Positions 19,806-27,520 of a DNA stretch of 64,000 bases are shown piece after piece. The notes below the pieces were generated by a model that was not told where the DNA came from, did not search any database, and worked only from the letters and a program-made list of their open reading frames with translations. The position numbers and the translations under genes were made by a program. The stretch comes from Actinopolyspora lacussalsi. GTDB lineage: Bacteria > Actinomycetota > Actinomycetes > Mycobacteriales > Pseudonocardiaceae. Within the stretch, counting starts at the first letter, position 1, and each line of letters begins with the position of its first letter. Location: positions 338,501 through 402,500 of the forward strand of contig JAURUC010000001.1 in NCBI GenBank assembly GCA_030803735.1. Reading direction: 5' to 3'.

Positions 19806-20759
19806 TCAGACAGCCGAGGTCAACAGTGCCTGCCCGCTGCCGGTGCGGCCGAAGAGTTTCAGCGCGGGCTCCGTGTCGGGCGGTTCCGTGGAAACCTCCA
19901 GCTCGCTGGATATGCTGCCGGTCGAGGACGTCAGGTCCACCTCCGCGGTGACGCCGCGTCCCACGGCGAACTGCAGTTCTCCTGAGCCGGTGATCAGTTC
20001 CACCTGCCCCGCCGTTCCCTCGGCGACGGTGATGTCACCGCTGCCGGAACGCACCAGCAGATCGTCGGCGATCCTGCCCAGCCACACGCTGCCGCTGCCG
20101 GTCACCACCGAGGAGGCGGCGTCGATCGCGGCGATCTCGATGCTTCCGCTTCCGCTGCGTGCCTGTAGCCCGGCCCGCACGGTTCCGAGCCGGACCTGTC
20201 CGGACCCGGTTCGCACGGTCGCGGTGCCGGTTGCCTCGTCGGTGAGTACCGAGCCGGAACCGCTTTGCAGGCTCAGCCGCCCCGAACTGCCGCCGATCCG
20301 GATGGAGCCCGGCCCGGTTCGTGCGTTGACCCGGGAACCGGTCGGAGCGTGTACCCGAAGCGCCAGTGGTACCGAGCGCAGCGGCACCGTGGTGGGCGGA
20401 TGCACGGCCACTCGGCTGTTGGTCATGTCCACCCGCGTCTGCTGTACCGCCTCCGCCGCCGCGTTCAGTGCGCGTTCTCCCTCGCGGGTGCCGCCGTTGC
20501 CGCGTCCGTTCCCGGGCTTGATGCCGGTTTCGTTGAACTGCTCGCTGACCCAGTTCAGCAGTCCGCTGAGCCCGCCTCGCCAGTCCGGATAGCCGTGCTC
20601 CGGCTCGTGCCGCACCTCCACCCGAACCGTCTCGGACTCCTCCAGCTCGACCTCGATCGGGCCGAGGCCGTTACTCAGGTCCAGTTCGACCGGCCCCGAG
20701 ACCCGGAACTCACGGTCACGCACGAGTTCCCGGGGCGGCGGCTCCGAATGTTCGCTCAT
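19806..20759 (-). CDS. DUF4097 beta-helix-like protein
   Basis: A 317-residue protein of the DUF4097/DUF2807 type. The C-terminal two thirds consist of short repeated strands with the signature SGSGS or TGSGS every 16-20 residues (about ten copies), expected to form a right-handed beta-helix. There is no signal peptide or membrane segment, so it is probably cytoplasmic. The ATG has AAGGAG upstream. It lies 187 nt downstream of, and in the same direction as, the ribbon-helix-helix gene, a pairing often seen in actinomycetes. Role unknown. Confidence 0.8.
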   Translation of the reverse strand: MSEHSEPPPRELVRDREFRVSGPVELDLSNGLGPIEVELEESETVRVEVRHEPEHGYPDWRGGLSGLLNWVSEQFNETGIKPGNGRGNGGTREGERALNAAAEAVQQTRVDMTNSRVAVHPPTTVPLRSVPLALRVHAPTGSRVNARTGPGSIRIGGSSGRLSLQSGSGSVLTDEATGTATVRTGSGQVRLGTVRAGLQARSGSGSIEIAAIDAASSVVTGSGSVWLGRIADDLLVRSGSGDITVAEGTAGQVELITGSGELQFAVGRGVTAEVDLTSSTGSISSELEVSTEPPDTEPALKLFGRTGSGQALLTSAV

Positions 20760-20946
20760 CCTGCTCTGCTCCTTGGGAAGTCCTGAGTGGGTCGCTGCGA
20801 GGTGTGCCCGAGAGATACCGGAGTGGGGCCGGTGCGGCTGAGCCCTCCAGCAGCCCGTGAGGTCGCACCCCGGCCAGTGACCCCGCTACCTCGGGAGAGT
20901 CCTCGCGGGGCACGTCGAGCGACGATCCGCGTCAACCGCCCTGCCA

Positions 20947-21492
20947 CTAGCCGGTGACCCATCCCCACAGTCGGGAGGAGTCGGGAACGTCCTGGCCGGA
21001 GTCCCCGGAGCGGCCCGGCTGCTCCGGTCCGCCGCCGTTCCAGGCGCCGTGCGGCCGGTTGCCGTGCAGCGCCCCCTGCACGGCCCTGGCCACCCAGGTG
21101 TTCAACGAGACACCCTGCGTGGAGGCGGCCTGTTCCGCCTGTCCCTTGATCTCGTCCAGCAGTCGCAGCGTGATTCTGCTGATGTCGCCGCTGTCACCGC
21201 TGGGAGGTGGCTGTGGTGGCTCCTCCTCGGTGCTCTCCCGGCGGTGTTCGCTCGGCCCGCTCACCACCGCGCGTACGTCCCTGCCTTCGAGGCGCACGTC
21301 GACCACGCGGCCGTCCAGCTGCGTGGTCACCTCCGCAGCCAGATCGGACAGCGCGTTCATCAGGGTCAGCCGAACAGCCGGCTCCAGCGCCCCCGCCAAC
21401 AGGGTCGCGGCGTGTCGGGTGTCCTCGTCCCCCATCGATGCCGCCGCCGTCAGGTCCTCACGGAGTTGGCTGATGTGCGAGCTCAAATCCAT
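20947..21492 (-). CDS. HicB-like ribbon-helix-helix protein
   Basis: A 181-residue protein with a C-terminal ribbon-helix-helix segment (residues 104-142: SRITLRLLDEIKGQAEQAA followed by SLNTWVARAVQGAL), as in HicB/CopG antitoxins and repressors. The N-terminal 75 residues are a helical/strand domain of unknown type. No HicA-like toxin is adjacent; the partner gene is DUF4097. An in-frame stop lies 19 bases upstream of ATG 21492 and there is no ribosome site, so the message is probably leaderless. Phased palindromes cover the start codon and suggest autoregulation. Confidence 0.75.
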   Translation of the reverse strand: MDLSSHISQLREDLTAAASMGDEDTRHAATLLAGALEPAVRLTLMNALSDLAAEVTTQLDGRVVDVRLEGRDVRAVVSGPSEHRRESTEEEPPQPPPSGDSGDISRITLRLLDEIKGQAEQAASTQGVSLNTWVARAVQGALHGNRPHGAWNGGGPEQPGRSGDSGQDVPDSSRLWGWVTG

Positions 21493-21521
21493 GACGTCAC
21501 CATGACGTCATTCTGGTGTCA
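21492..21521. promoter_or_regulatory. Phased TGACGTCA operator at the HicB-like gene
   Basis: Two perfect copies of the palindrome TGACGTCA (21492 and 21503) and a third degenerate copy TGGTGTCA (21514) are spaced exactly 11 bp apart, one helical turn. They start at the ATG of the leftward ribbon-helix-helix gene. Ribbon-helix-helix dimers often bind cooperatively to short repeats on one DNA face, so an autoregulatory operator is the natural reading. Confidence 0.6.
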
Positions 21522-21770
21522 CCGCAAGGGGGAGTGGTGTCGTGCGTCCTGACAGATCGCCGGGAGAGCGGCCTCGTGCGTGGTTCCGGTTCGGTGAGGC
21601 ATCGGGTCCGTTCGGCAGCCGCGTACCGCGCGTCGGACCGGCGAACTCGGGGTCGTTAGGGTGTTCGACGAGGGAAGTGGCCACGCCGATCGCCGGTGGG
21701 GGCCTCCCGGGGGAGTCATCGCCGGTGGCATCGCGCCGGCCGTAGTACGCAGGAAAGGGGTTCGCCCGCC

Positions 21771-22523
21771 GTGACCGAGATCGTTCCGCCGAAGGTACGG
21801 CTGATCGGCAAGACCGAGTTCTTCCCGCCCGAAGACGTGGACTGGTCGACCGATGCCGACGGGGGACAGGCGTTGGCGGAGTTCGCGGGTCGTGCCTGTT
21901 ACCAGTCCTGGAGCAAACCGAATCCCGCCACCGCGACCAACGCCGGGTACCTGGACCACATCATGGAGGTCGGGCATCTCTCCGTGCTCGAACACGGAAC
22001 CGTGACCTTCTACATCAGCGGCGTCTCCCGTTCGTTGACCCACGAGCTGATCCGCCACCGGCATTTCTCCTACTCCCAGCTGTCGCAGCGTTACGTCCCC
22101 GAGCGGGACGCGGGCATGGTCGAGCCCGACATCATCGCCGAGGACCCCGAGCTGCACGAGAAGTTCCTGGCCGCGACGAAGGCGGGGCTGGAGGCCTACG
22201 CGGATCTGCAACAGGCGCTGCAGGACAAGTTCGCCGACGAGCCCAAGGCGACGCTGCGCCGCAAGCAGGCCAGGCAGGCCGCCCGTGCCGTGCTGCCCAA
22301 CGCCACCGAGACGCGCATCGTCGTCACCGGTAACTACCGCGCCTGGCGGCACTTCGTCGCGATGCGCGCCAGTGAGCACGCCGATGTGGAGATCCGCGGG
22401 CTGGCCGTGGAATGCCTCAGGCAGTTGCGGGGAGTGGCCCCCAACGTCTTCGGTGACTTCGAGATCACCGAACTGCGGGACGGCACCGAGGTGGCTTCGA
22501 GTCCGTACGTGACCGAGGGCTGA
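21771..22523 (+). CDS. thyX: FAD-dependent thymidylate synthase ThyX
   Basis: ThyX makes dTMP from dUMP with methylene-tetrahydrofolate and FAD. The defining RHR-x7-S motif is present as Arg95-His96-Arg97 to Ser105, followed by QRY. The later [16 protein letters not shown] segment, which binds dUMP and FAD, is intact. Length 250 residues. GTG 21771 follows AGGAAAGGGG. No thyA is in this window. The thyX-dapA-rnj order is conserved in mycobacteria. Confidence 0.95.
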   Translation: MTEIVPPKVRLIGKTEFFPPEDVDWSTDADGGQALAEFAGRACYQSWSKPNPATATNAGYLDHIMEVGHLSVLEHGTVTFYISGVSRSLTHELIRHRHFSYSQLSQRYVPERDAGMVEPDIIAEDPELHEKFLAATKAGLEAYADLQQALQDKFADEPKATLRRKQARQAARAVLPNATETRIVVTGNYRAWRHFVAMRASEHADVEIRGLAVECLRQLRGVAPNVFGDFEITELRDGTEVASSPYVTEG

Positions 22524-22612
22524 TCCGCCTCGTGGCCTTCGACGAGCCAATGTGGGCCGTGGATCACCTCCTCGCGCGGACCTCGCCCGGCTGTTCCGGC
22601 TAGAGTGCGGGC

Positions 22613-23239
22613 ATGGGTGTGGCTAACGACGAACGTCAGCAATTGTGTGATCTGTTCGAGCGGTTGGGGCCGGAGGCGCCGACGCTGTGCCACGGTTGGT
22701 CGACGCGTGATCTGGCCGTTCACCTGGTGGTACGGGAACACCGCCCGGACGCGGCGGGTGGGAAGCTGCTGAAGGCACTGGCCGATCGAGGGGAACGTGT
22801 TCGGGGCGAACTGGCTCAACTCCAGTGGGAGGAGCTGGTCGATCGGGTACGTCAGGGGCCGCCGAAGTGGAACCCACTCGGTATCGGGGCGGTCAACGAG
22901 GGTGTGAACAGCGCCGAGTACTACGTGCATCACGAGGACGTCCGCCGGGCACAGCCGGGGTGGCAGCCGCGACCGGAGGACCCGGAGCGTTCGGAGGCCC
23001 TCTGGAAGGCGTTGTCCCGCACCGCCAGGTACTTCTACGGCCGCAGCCCGGTGGGCGTGGTGCTTCGTCGTCCGGACGGCCACGAGGTCTCCGCGAAGAA
23101 CGGGCCGCGGACGGTGCGCATCCTCGGTTCCTCGGAGGAGCTCCTGCTGCACGCCTTCGGCAGGAAGCCCGCGCAGGTCAGCTTCGAGGGGAACGAGGCC
23201 GACGTGCTGGCGGTGGAGGATCTTCGCCGTAGCGTCTGA
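22613..23239 (+). CDS. TIGR03085 family protein (mycothiol-dependent-isomerase fold)
   Basis: A 208-residue actinobacterial protein of the TIGR03085 group. Its N-terminal half resembles the DinB-like metal-binding domain of mycothiol-dependent maleylpyruvate isomerases: LCHGWSTRDLAVHLVVREHRPDA contains the typical Trp-Thr/Ser-xx-Asp-Leu-xxHL pattern with a candidate metal His, and EYYVHHEDVRRAQPGW contains the second His pair. Start ATG 22613. The reaction is unknown. It sits between thyX and dapA. Confidence 0.82.
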   Translation: MGVANDERQQLCDLFERLGPEAPTLCHGWSTRDLAVHLVVREHRPDAAGGKLLKALADRGERVRGELAQLQWEELVDRVRQGPPKWNPLGIGAVNEGVNSAEYYVHHEDVRRAQPGWQPRPEDPERSEALWKALSRTARYFYGRSPVGVVLRRPDGHEVSAKNGPRTVRILGSSEELLLHAFGRKPAQVSFEGNEADVLAVEDLRRSV

Positions 23240-23475
23240 GCGAGCGGCTCCGGTCGGTGGGGCAGTCGGGTCTGCGGTGCCCGGGGCACCGCGAGGAGTG
23301 ATGTGTCTCACTGGCCGGAGTCGTGGAAGAATCCGGGTGTTGTTCCCGTCGGGCGCGGAACAATGCCTCGCCGCGGTTCGAATCGTCGTGATGTTTCCGT
23401 CGCCCGAACGTTCCCGGGACACAGTTCCGAGACGGGCACGTCCGATGATCTCCTCGGAGGGTAGCGTCAGCAGTT

Positions 23476-24420
23476 ATGACCGTCAGTCCCACAGCTACCG
23501 AAGGTCGTCCTTTCGGGCGCGTTCTCACCGCCATGGTTACCCCGTTCGACACGGACGGGAATCTCGACACGGCTCTCGCGCAACAGCTGGCCTGTTATCT
23601 GGTGGACCGGCTGGGTAACGACGGCCTGGTCGTCAACGGCACCACCGGTGAGAGCCCAACCACCACCACCGAGGAGAAGGAACGGCTGCTGCGTGCCGTC
23701 TCCGAGGCCGTCGGGGATCGTGCCACCGTGGTCGCGGGGGCGGGAACGAACGACACCGCGCACTCCGTGGAACTGGCGCGCGGGGCCGAGAAGGCCGGGG
23801 CCCACGGGCTGCTCGTGGTCACCCCTTACTACTCCAAGCCGCCGCAGGAAGGGCTGTACTCGCACTTCACCACGGTCGCCGATGCCACGGAACTCCCCGT
23901 GATGCTCTACGACATCCCGCCGCGTTCGGTGGTTCCGATCCAGACCGAGACGCTCAAGCGGCTCGCCGAGCACCCCCGCATCAAGGCGGTCAAGGACTCC
24001 AAGCACGATCTGCTCGCGGGCAGCGACGTGATCGCCAATTCCGACCTCGTGTACTACTCCGGCGAGGATCCGCTGAACCTGCCGTGGCTGTCCACCGGGG
24101 CGGTCGGTTTCGTCAGCGTGGTGGGGCACGTGGTCGGTGACCGGCTGCGCCAGATGTTGGACGCGCACGAGTCCGGTGACGTCGCCACCGCCCGTGAGAT
24201 TCACTACGGGCTGCTCCCGGTCTACCGGTCGATGAACTTCGTCGGTGGTGTGATCTTCTCCAAGACGGCACTGCGCCTGTGTGGTTACGAGACGGGGCAA
24301 CCCCGGCTCCCGTTGCCGTCGGCCACGGACGAACAGGTGCGCATCATCGCCAGCGATCTGTGGGATGCTGGTCTGGTCCTGGTCAATCCCGATGCGGCAA
24401 CCGAGGTGACATCGCGTTGA
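23476..24420 (+). CDS. dapA: 4-hydroxy-tetrahydrodipicolinate synthase
   Basis: DapA condenses pyruvate with aspartate semialdehyde, the first committed step of lysine/DAP synthesis. NGTTGES (residues 54-60), the catalytic Tyr145 in LYDIPPRS and the Schiff-base Lys173 in AVKDSK are all present. Length 314 residues. The only ribosome-site-like sequence (GGAGGG) is about 16 nt before the ATG, so initiation may be weak or leaderless. The stop overlaps the RNase J start (TTGA). Confidence 0.95.
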   Translation: MTVSPTATEGRPFGRVLTAMVTPFDTDGNLDTALAQQLACYLVDRLGNDGLVVNGTTGESPTTTTEEKERLLRAVSEAVGDRATVVAGAGTNDTAHSVELARGAEKAGAHGLLVVTPYYSKPPQEGLYSHFTTVADATELPVMLYDIPPRSVVPIQTETLKRLAEHPRIKAVKDSKHDLLAGSDVIANSDLVYYSGEDPLNLPWLSTGAVGFVSVVGHVVGDRLRQMLDAHESGDVATAREIHYGLLPVYRSMNFVGGVIFSKTALRLCGYETGQPRLPLPSATDEQVRIIASDLWDAGLVLVNPDAATEVTSR

Positions 24421-26144
24421 CAGCACGCGCAACGTCGACCGAGAAACATCCCCTGACACCGACGTCGGCGACTCCGGCCCCACCTCCGTTGGAGGAAGGG
24501 GCGCTACGGGTGGTCGCCCTCGGCGGTATCGGTGAGGTCGGCAGGAACATGACCGTGTTCGAGTACGACGGTCGGTTGCTGGTGGTCGACTGCGGTGTGC
24601 TGTTCCCGGAGGACGATTCCCCCGGAGTGGATCTGATACTGCCCGACTTCGGCCCGATCGAGAACCGCCTCGAGGAGATCGAGGCGATCGTGCTCACGCA
24701 CGGGCACGAGGACCACATCGGCGCCCTGCCCTTCCTGCTGCGGCAACGCCCGGAGCTGCCGGTGATCGGTTCCGGCTTCACGCTCGCGCTGCTGTCCGCC
24801 AAGTGCCAGGAACACCGGTTGACGCCGCGGCTGGTCGAGGTCGAGGAGGGGCAGCGCAGCAGTCACGGCGAGTTCGACCTGGAGTTCTTCGCCGTCAACC
24901 ACTCGATTCCGGACGCGCTGGCGGTGGCGATCCGCACCCCCGCGGGGACGGTGCTGCACACCGGTGACATCAAGCTGGACCAGCTGCCGCTGGACGGTCG
25001 GTTGACCGACCTCGCGGGATTCGCGCGGATGGGCGGTGAGGGAGTCGATCTGTTCCTGGTCGATTCCACCAACTCCGAGGTGCCCGGCTTCGTCACCCCG
25101 GAACGCGAGATCGGCCCCGTGCTGGACTCGGTGATAGGACGAGCCACGCAGCGTGTGATCGTGGCCTGCTTCGCCAGCCACGTACACCGGGTGCAGCAGG
25201 TGCTCGACGTGGCGACCTCCTACGGGCGCAAGGTCTGCCTGGTGGGGCGCTCCATGGTGCGCAACATGGGGATCGCCGCCGAGCACGGCATCCTGCGGGT
25301 TCCGGAGGGAGCCCTGGTCGACCTGGACGAGGCGCTGCAGATGTCGTCCGACTCCGTGGTGTTCGTCTCCACTGGATCGCAGGGGGAGCCGCTGTCGGCG
25401 CTGTCACGGATGGCCCGTGGCGAGCACAAGCAGATCAGCATCCAGCACGGCGACACCGTCATCCTGGCGAGCTCGATGATTCCCGGCAACGAGACGGCGG
25501 TTTTCGGCGTCGTCAACGGCTTGGTCCGGCTGGGGGCCGAGGTGGTCCACCAGGGGAGCGCCAAGGTGCACGTCTCCGGGCACGCCTCGGCGGGCGAACT
25601 GCTCTACCTGTACAACGCGGTGCGCCCGGCCAACGTGATGCCGGTGCACGGGGAGTGGCGGCACCTGCGGGCCAATGCCGAACTGGCCACCCTCACCGGG
25701 GTGCAACCCGACCGGGTGGTGATCGCCGAGGACGGCGTCGTGGTGGACCTGGTCGACGGTATCGCCAGCATCGCGGGCCGGGTCGAGGTCGGACACGTCT
25801 ACGTGGACGGACTCTCGGTCGGTGACGTCGGCGAGTCCACGTTGTCCGATCGGCTGGTGCTCGGTGAGGGCGGCTTCATCTCCATCACGGTGGCGGTGGA
25901 GGCCGGTACGGGACGCGCGGTATCACCCCCGACGGTCTCGGGCCGGGGCTTCTCGGACGACCCCAAGGCGCTCGACGGGGTCGTTCCGCTGGTGGAGATG
26001 GAACTCTCGCGGACCGAGGCCGAGGGCATCAGTGATACGCACCGCATCGCGCAGACGGTGCGGCGTACGGTCGGCAAGTGGGTCGCCGACACCTACCGGC
26101 GTCGTCCGATGATCGTGCCCAACGTGCTTCCGGTGAGTTCCTGA
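24417..26144 (+). CDS. rnj: Ribonuclease J
   Basis: RNase J is a metallo-beta-lactamase/beta-CASP nuclease with endo- and 5'-to-3' exonuclease activity in mRNA decay and rRNA processing. The metal-binding motif His95-Gly-His97-Glu-Asp99-His100 is intact, and the beta-CASP region includes VFVSTGSQGEP and HVSGHAS. The product has 575 residues. TTG 24417 overlaps the dapA stop; GAGGTG lies upstream. Residues 1-25 are a Pro/Thr-rich extension before ALRVVALGGIGEVG. Confidence 0.94.
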   Translation: MTARATSTEKHPLTPTSATPAPPPLEEGALRVVALGGIGEVGRNMTVFEYDGRLLVVDCGVLFPEDDSPGVDLILPDFGPIENRLEEIEAIVLTHGHEDHIGALPFLLRQRPELPVIGSGFTLALLSAKCQEHRLTPRLVEVEEGQRSSHGEFDLEFFAVNHSIPDALAVAIRTPAGTVLHTGDIKLDQLPLDGRLTDLAGFARMGGEGVDLFLVDSTNSEVPGFVTPEREIGPVLDSVIGRATQRVIVACFASHVHRVQQVLDVATSYGRKVCLVGRSMVRNMGIAAEHGILRVPEGALVDLDEALQMSSDSVVFVSTGSQGEPLSALSRMARGEHKQISIQHGDTVILASSMIPGNETAVFGVVNGLVRLGAEVVHQGSAKVHVSGHASAGELLYLYNAVRPANVMPVHGEWRHLRANAELATLTGVQPDRVVIAEDGVVVDLVDGIASIAGRVEVGHVYVDGLSVGDVGESTLSDRLVLGEGGFISITVAVEAGTGRAVSPPTVSGRGFSDDPKALDGVVPLVEMELSRTEAEGISDTHRIAQTVRRTVGKWVADTYRRRPMIVPNVLPVSS

Positions 26145-26534
26145 ACCGGGGTTTCGTTCGGGCCGTTGGAGCGCCGGCACAGCGGGACCGCACACCGGCT
26201 CGTGGTGGATGCACGTACGTCGCTGGGAACGTCCTCGACGGTTCGCGAACTCCGTGATCCGTGCCGCCCCGTGATCGTGAGCTCGGAACCGCTTGGAAGA
26301 CACTTTCGAGTGGATAATCCCGGGTGCGGTTCCGGCTACCGTGGACACATTTTGTTTGCAACAGCACTTTCGTGTGGTGATGTTGCCTCGATGGTGTGAC
26401 TGCGCGCGCTGGTTCCCGGCTGTGATGCCAATGTGGAAACAGCCGGTCGGCGGAAAGCTTGCGGGGAAACTTTCGTGTTTCCGCTGAGCCGGTCCGCTCC
26501 GCAGTAACAGTAGATCGCAGATTGGGGTCCGATC
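26145..26534. promoter_or_regulatory. Long leader region of the chaplin-like gene
   Basis: This 390-base stretch has no gene. CGGAACCGC (26284-26292) is the exact complement of GCGGTTCCG (26326-26334). A small hairpin GGAAAC-tttcgt-GTTTCC lies at 26465-26482. The region around 26340-26400 is relatively AT-rich and may hold the promoter. Such a long upstream region suits a developmentally controlled surface-protein gene, but no binding site is identified. Confidence 0.4.
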
Positions 26535-26786
26535 GTGCGTAAGTCGCTTCGCCTTCTGACGGTGTCGGCAGCCGCCGCCGGTCTCATGGCCGTGGGATCG
26601 CCCGCCATGGCCGACAGCTATGACAACGACGGCATCAACGTCCTCAACGACAACAACATCAGCGTCCTGCCGATCCAGCTCTGCGGGAACAACGTCGGTG
26701 TGCTCGGCGTCGCCGGCAACATCGGTTCCTCGCAGAACAGCAAGTGCGTCAACGCACCCATCGTTGACCACGCCAAGATTCGCTGA
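26535..26786 (+). CDS. Chaplin-like small secreted protein
   Basis: An 83-residue precursor with a clear Sec signal peptide (basic MRKSLR, hydrophobic core, cleavage after Ala-Met-Ala26). The 57-residue mature part resembles one chaplin repeat: SVLPIQLCGNNVGVLGVAGN, with Cys50 and Cys71 about 20 residues apart and alternating Val/Leu/Ile with Asn/Gly. Streptomyces chaplins are short secreted proteins that assemble into amyloid films on aerial hyphae and spores. The Gly-Asn-Cys core match is partial, so family membership is inferred. GTG 26535; the ribosome site is weak (GGGG). There is no sortase signal. Confidence 0.65.
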   Translation: MRKSLRLLTVSAAAAGLMAVGSPAMADSYDNDGINVLNDNNISVLPIQLCGNNVGVLGVAGNIGSSQNSKCVNAPIVDHAKIR

Positions 26787-26795
26787 GCATCCGGT

Positions 26796-26823
26796 CGGTC
26801 CCCGCCGCGGTGGATGGGGACCG
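26796..26823 (+). terminator. Hairpin after the chaplin-like gene
   Basis: CGGTCCCC (26796-26803) pairs with GGGGACCG (26816-26823), 10 nt after the stop. There is no T-tract. Confidence 0.55.
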
Positions 26824-27030
26824 GTACGTGCCGCGAAGACGTGTGACGGGGTTCTCGTGATCGGCGAATCGGTGTTCGGGTGCGCGAGTGAAGTGGGAGC
26901 CGTCGGGCACACCGAGCCGAACGGATAGAACCGGCGACGTTTCCCAATGGGCGCTGTCGGGGTGGGCGCGCTCGGGGAGCGGTCGAACGGGAAGCCGGTA
27001 CGGGCCGAAGTCACACCAGGGGAGGGGGAG

Positions 27031-27070
27031 CGCTCGGCGTCGCACATCGTGTGCGGCGCCGAGCGTTTTT
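27031..27070 (+). terminator. Very strong Rho-independent terminator, no assigned gene
   Basis: CGCTCGGCG pairs with CGCCGAGCG, and the inner CGCACA pairs with TGTGCG. With one G-U pair this gives a 16-bp stem with a 3-nt loop, followed directly by TTTTT (27066-27070). It is oriented for rightward transcription, but the nearest rightward gene ends 244 bases upstream and has its own hairpin. Confidence 0.85.
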
Positions 27071-27370
27071 CGGTGTGGAGACTCGTCTTCCGGGCATTTC
27101 GGGAGGCCCAGTGGTCCAGCGGTGTCCAGCTCGCTTCCGCGGGGTGTCGAGTGATTTCGTGACGTCGAGTGGAACCTCAACGTCGAGCGGACCGCAGCGC
27201 CGTGCGCAACACCGTCGGCTGCGTGGTTCGTGGTTCCGACCGCCGCGTCGCCCCGGAATTCGGTTCGGAGCCTGGCTCGGGAGCGGGACGCGGTGCGCAG
27301 ACCACGTCGGCACGATCGCCCGCCGGTGCGGGCCAGGTACGGCAGGGCGCGTTGACCAGGCGTTGCCGTT

Positions 27371-27520
27371 CAGGAAACGTGTAGAAGCGTTCCTGAGCCG
27401 TTGTATTGCTACACGGCCTTGACCGCACCCGTAGGTGCGGTCTTCCCGTGGCGGTACCCGTTGCCAGCGGGGCTGGTCTTAGGTGGGTTTCCAGCGGGCT
27501 CGTTTTTCGTCGCCCCGCAA
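27371..27520 (-). ncRNA. Candidate omega-RNA (reRNA) scaffold of TnpB
   Basis: In IS200/IS605 elements the guide RNA of TnpB overlaps the 3' end of tnpB and the right end of the element. Here the last tnpB codons form a perfect 9-bp hairpin (GACCGCACC with GGTGCGGTC, 27421-27442). Just past the stop a second hairpin, CAGGAAACG with CGTTCCTG and one bulged base (27371-27395), could be the terminal scaffold stem. The guide would then be the bases below 27371. Boundaries are guesses. Confidence 0.35.

Larger units (their letters stand above)
26787..27408. other. Gene-free region with a possible unannotated transcript
   Basis: These 622 bases carry no convincing reading frame on either strand. 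They contain the chaplin-like gene's hairpin, then about 200 bases that end in a very strong terminator (27031-27070), then about 300 bases without visible structure, and finally the 3' side of the TnpB element. Confidence 0.6.

Noticed and set aside
20947..21492. Complete HicAB toxin-antitoxin system
   Set aside because: No HicA-like double-stranded-RNA-binding toxin frame is found on either side.
23345..23375. GGTTCGAATC, resembling a tRNA T-loop
   Set aside because: The flanking bases do not form the T-stem and no acceptor or anticodon arm is present.
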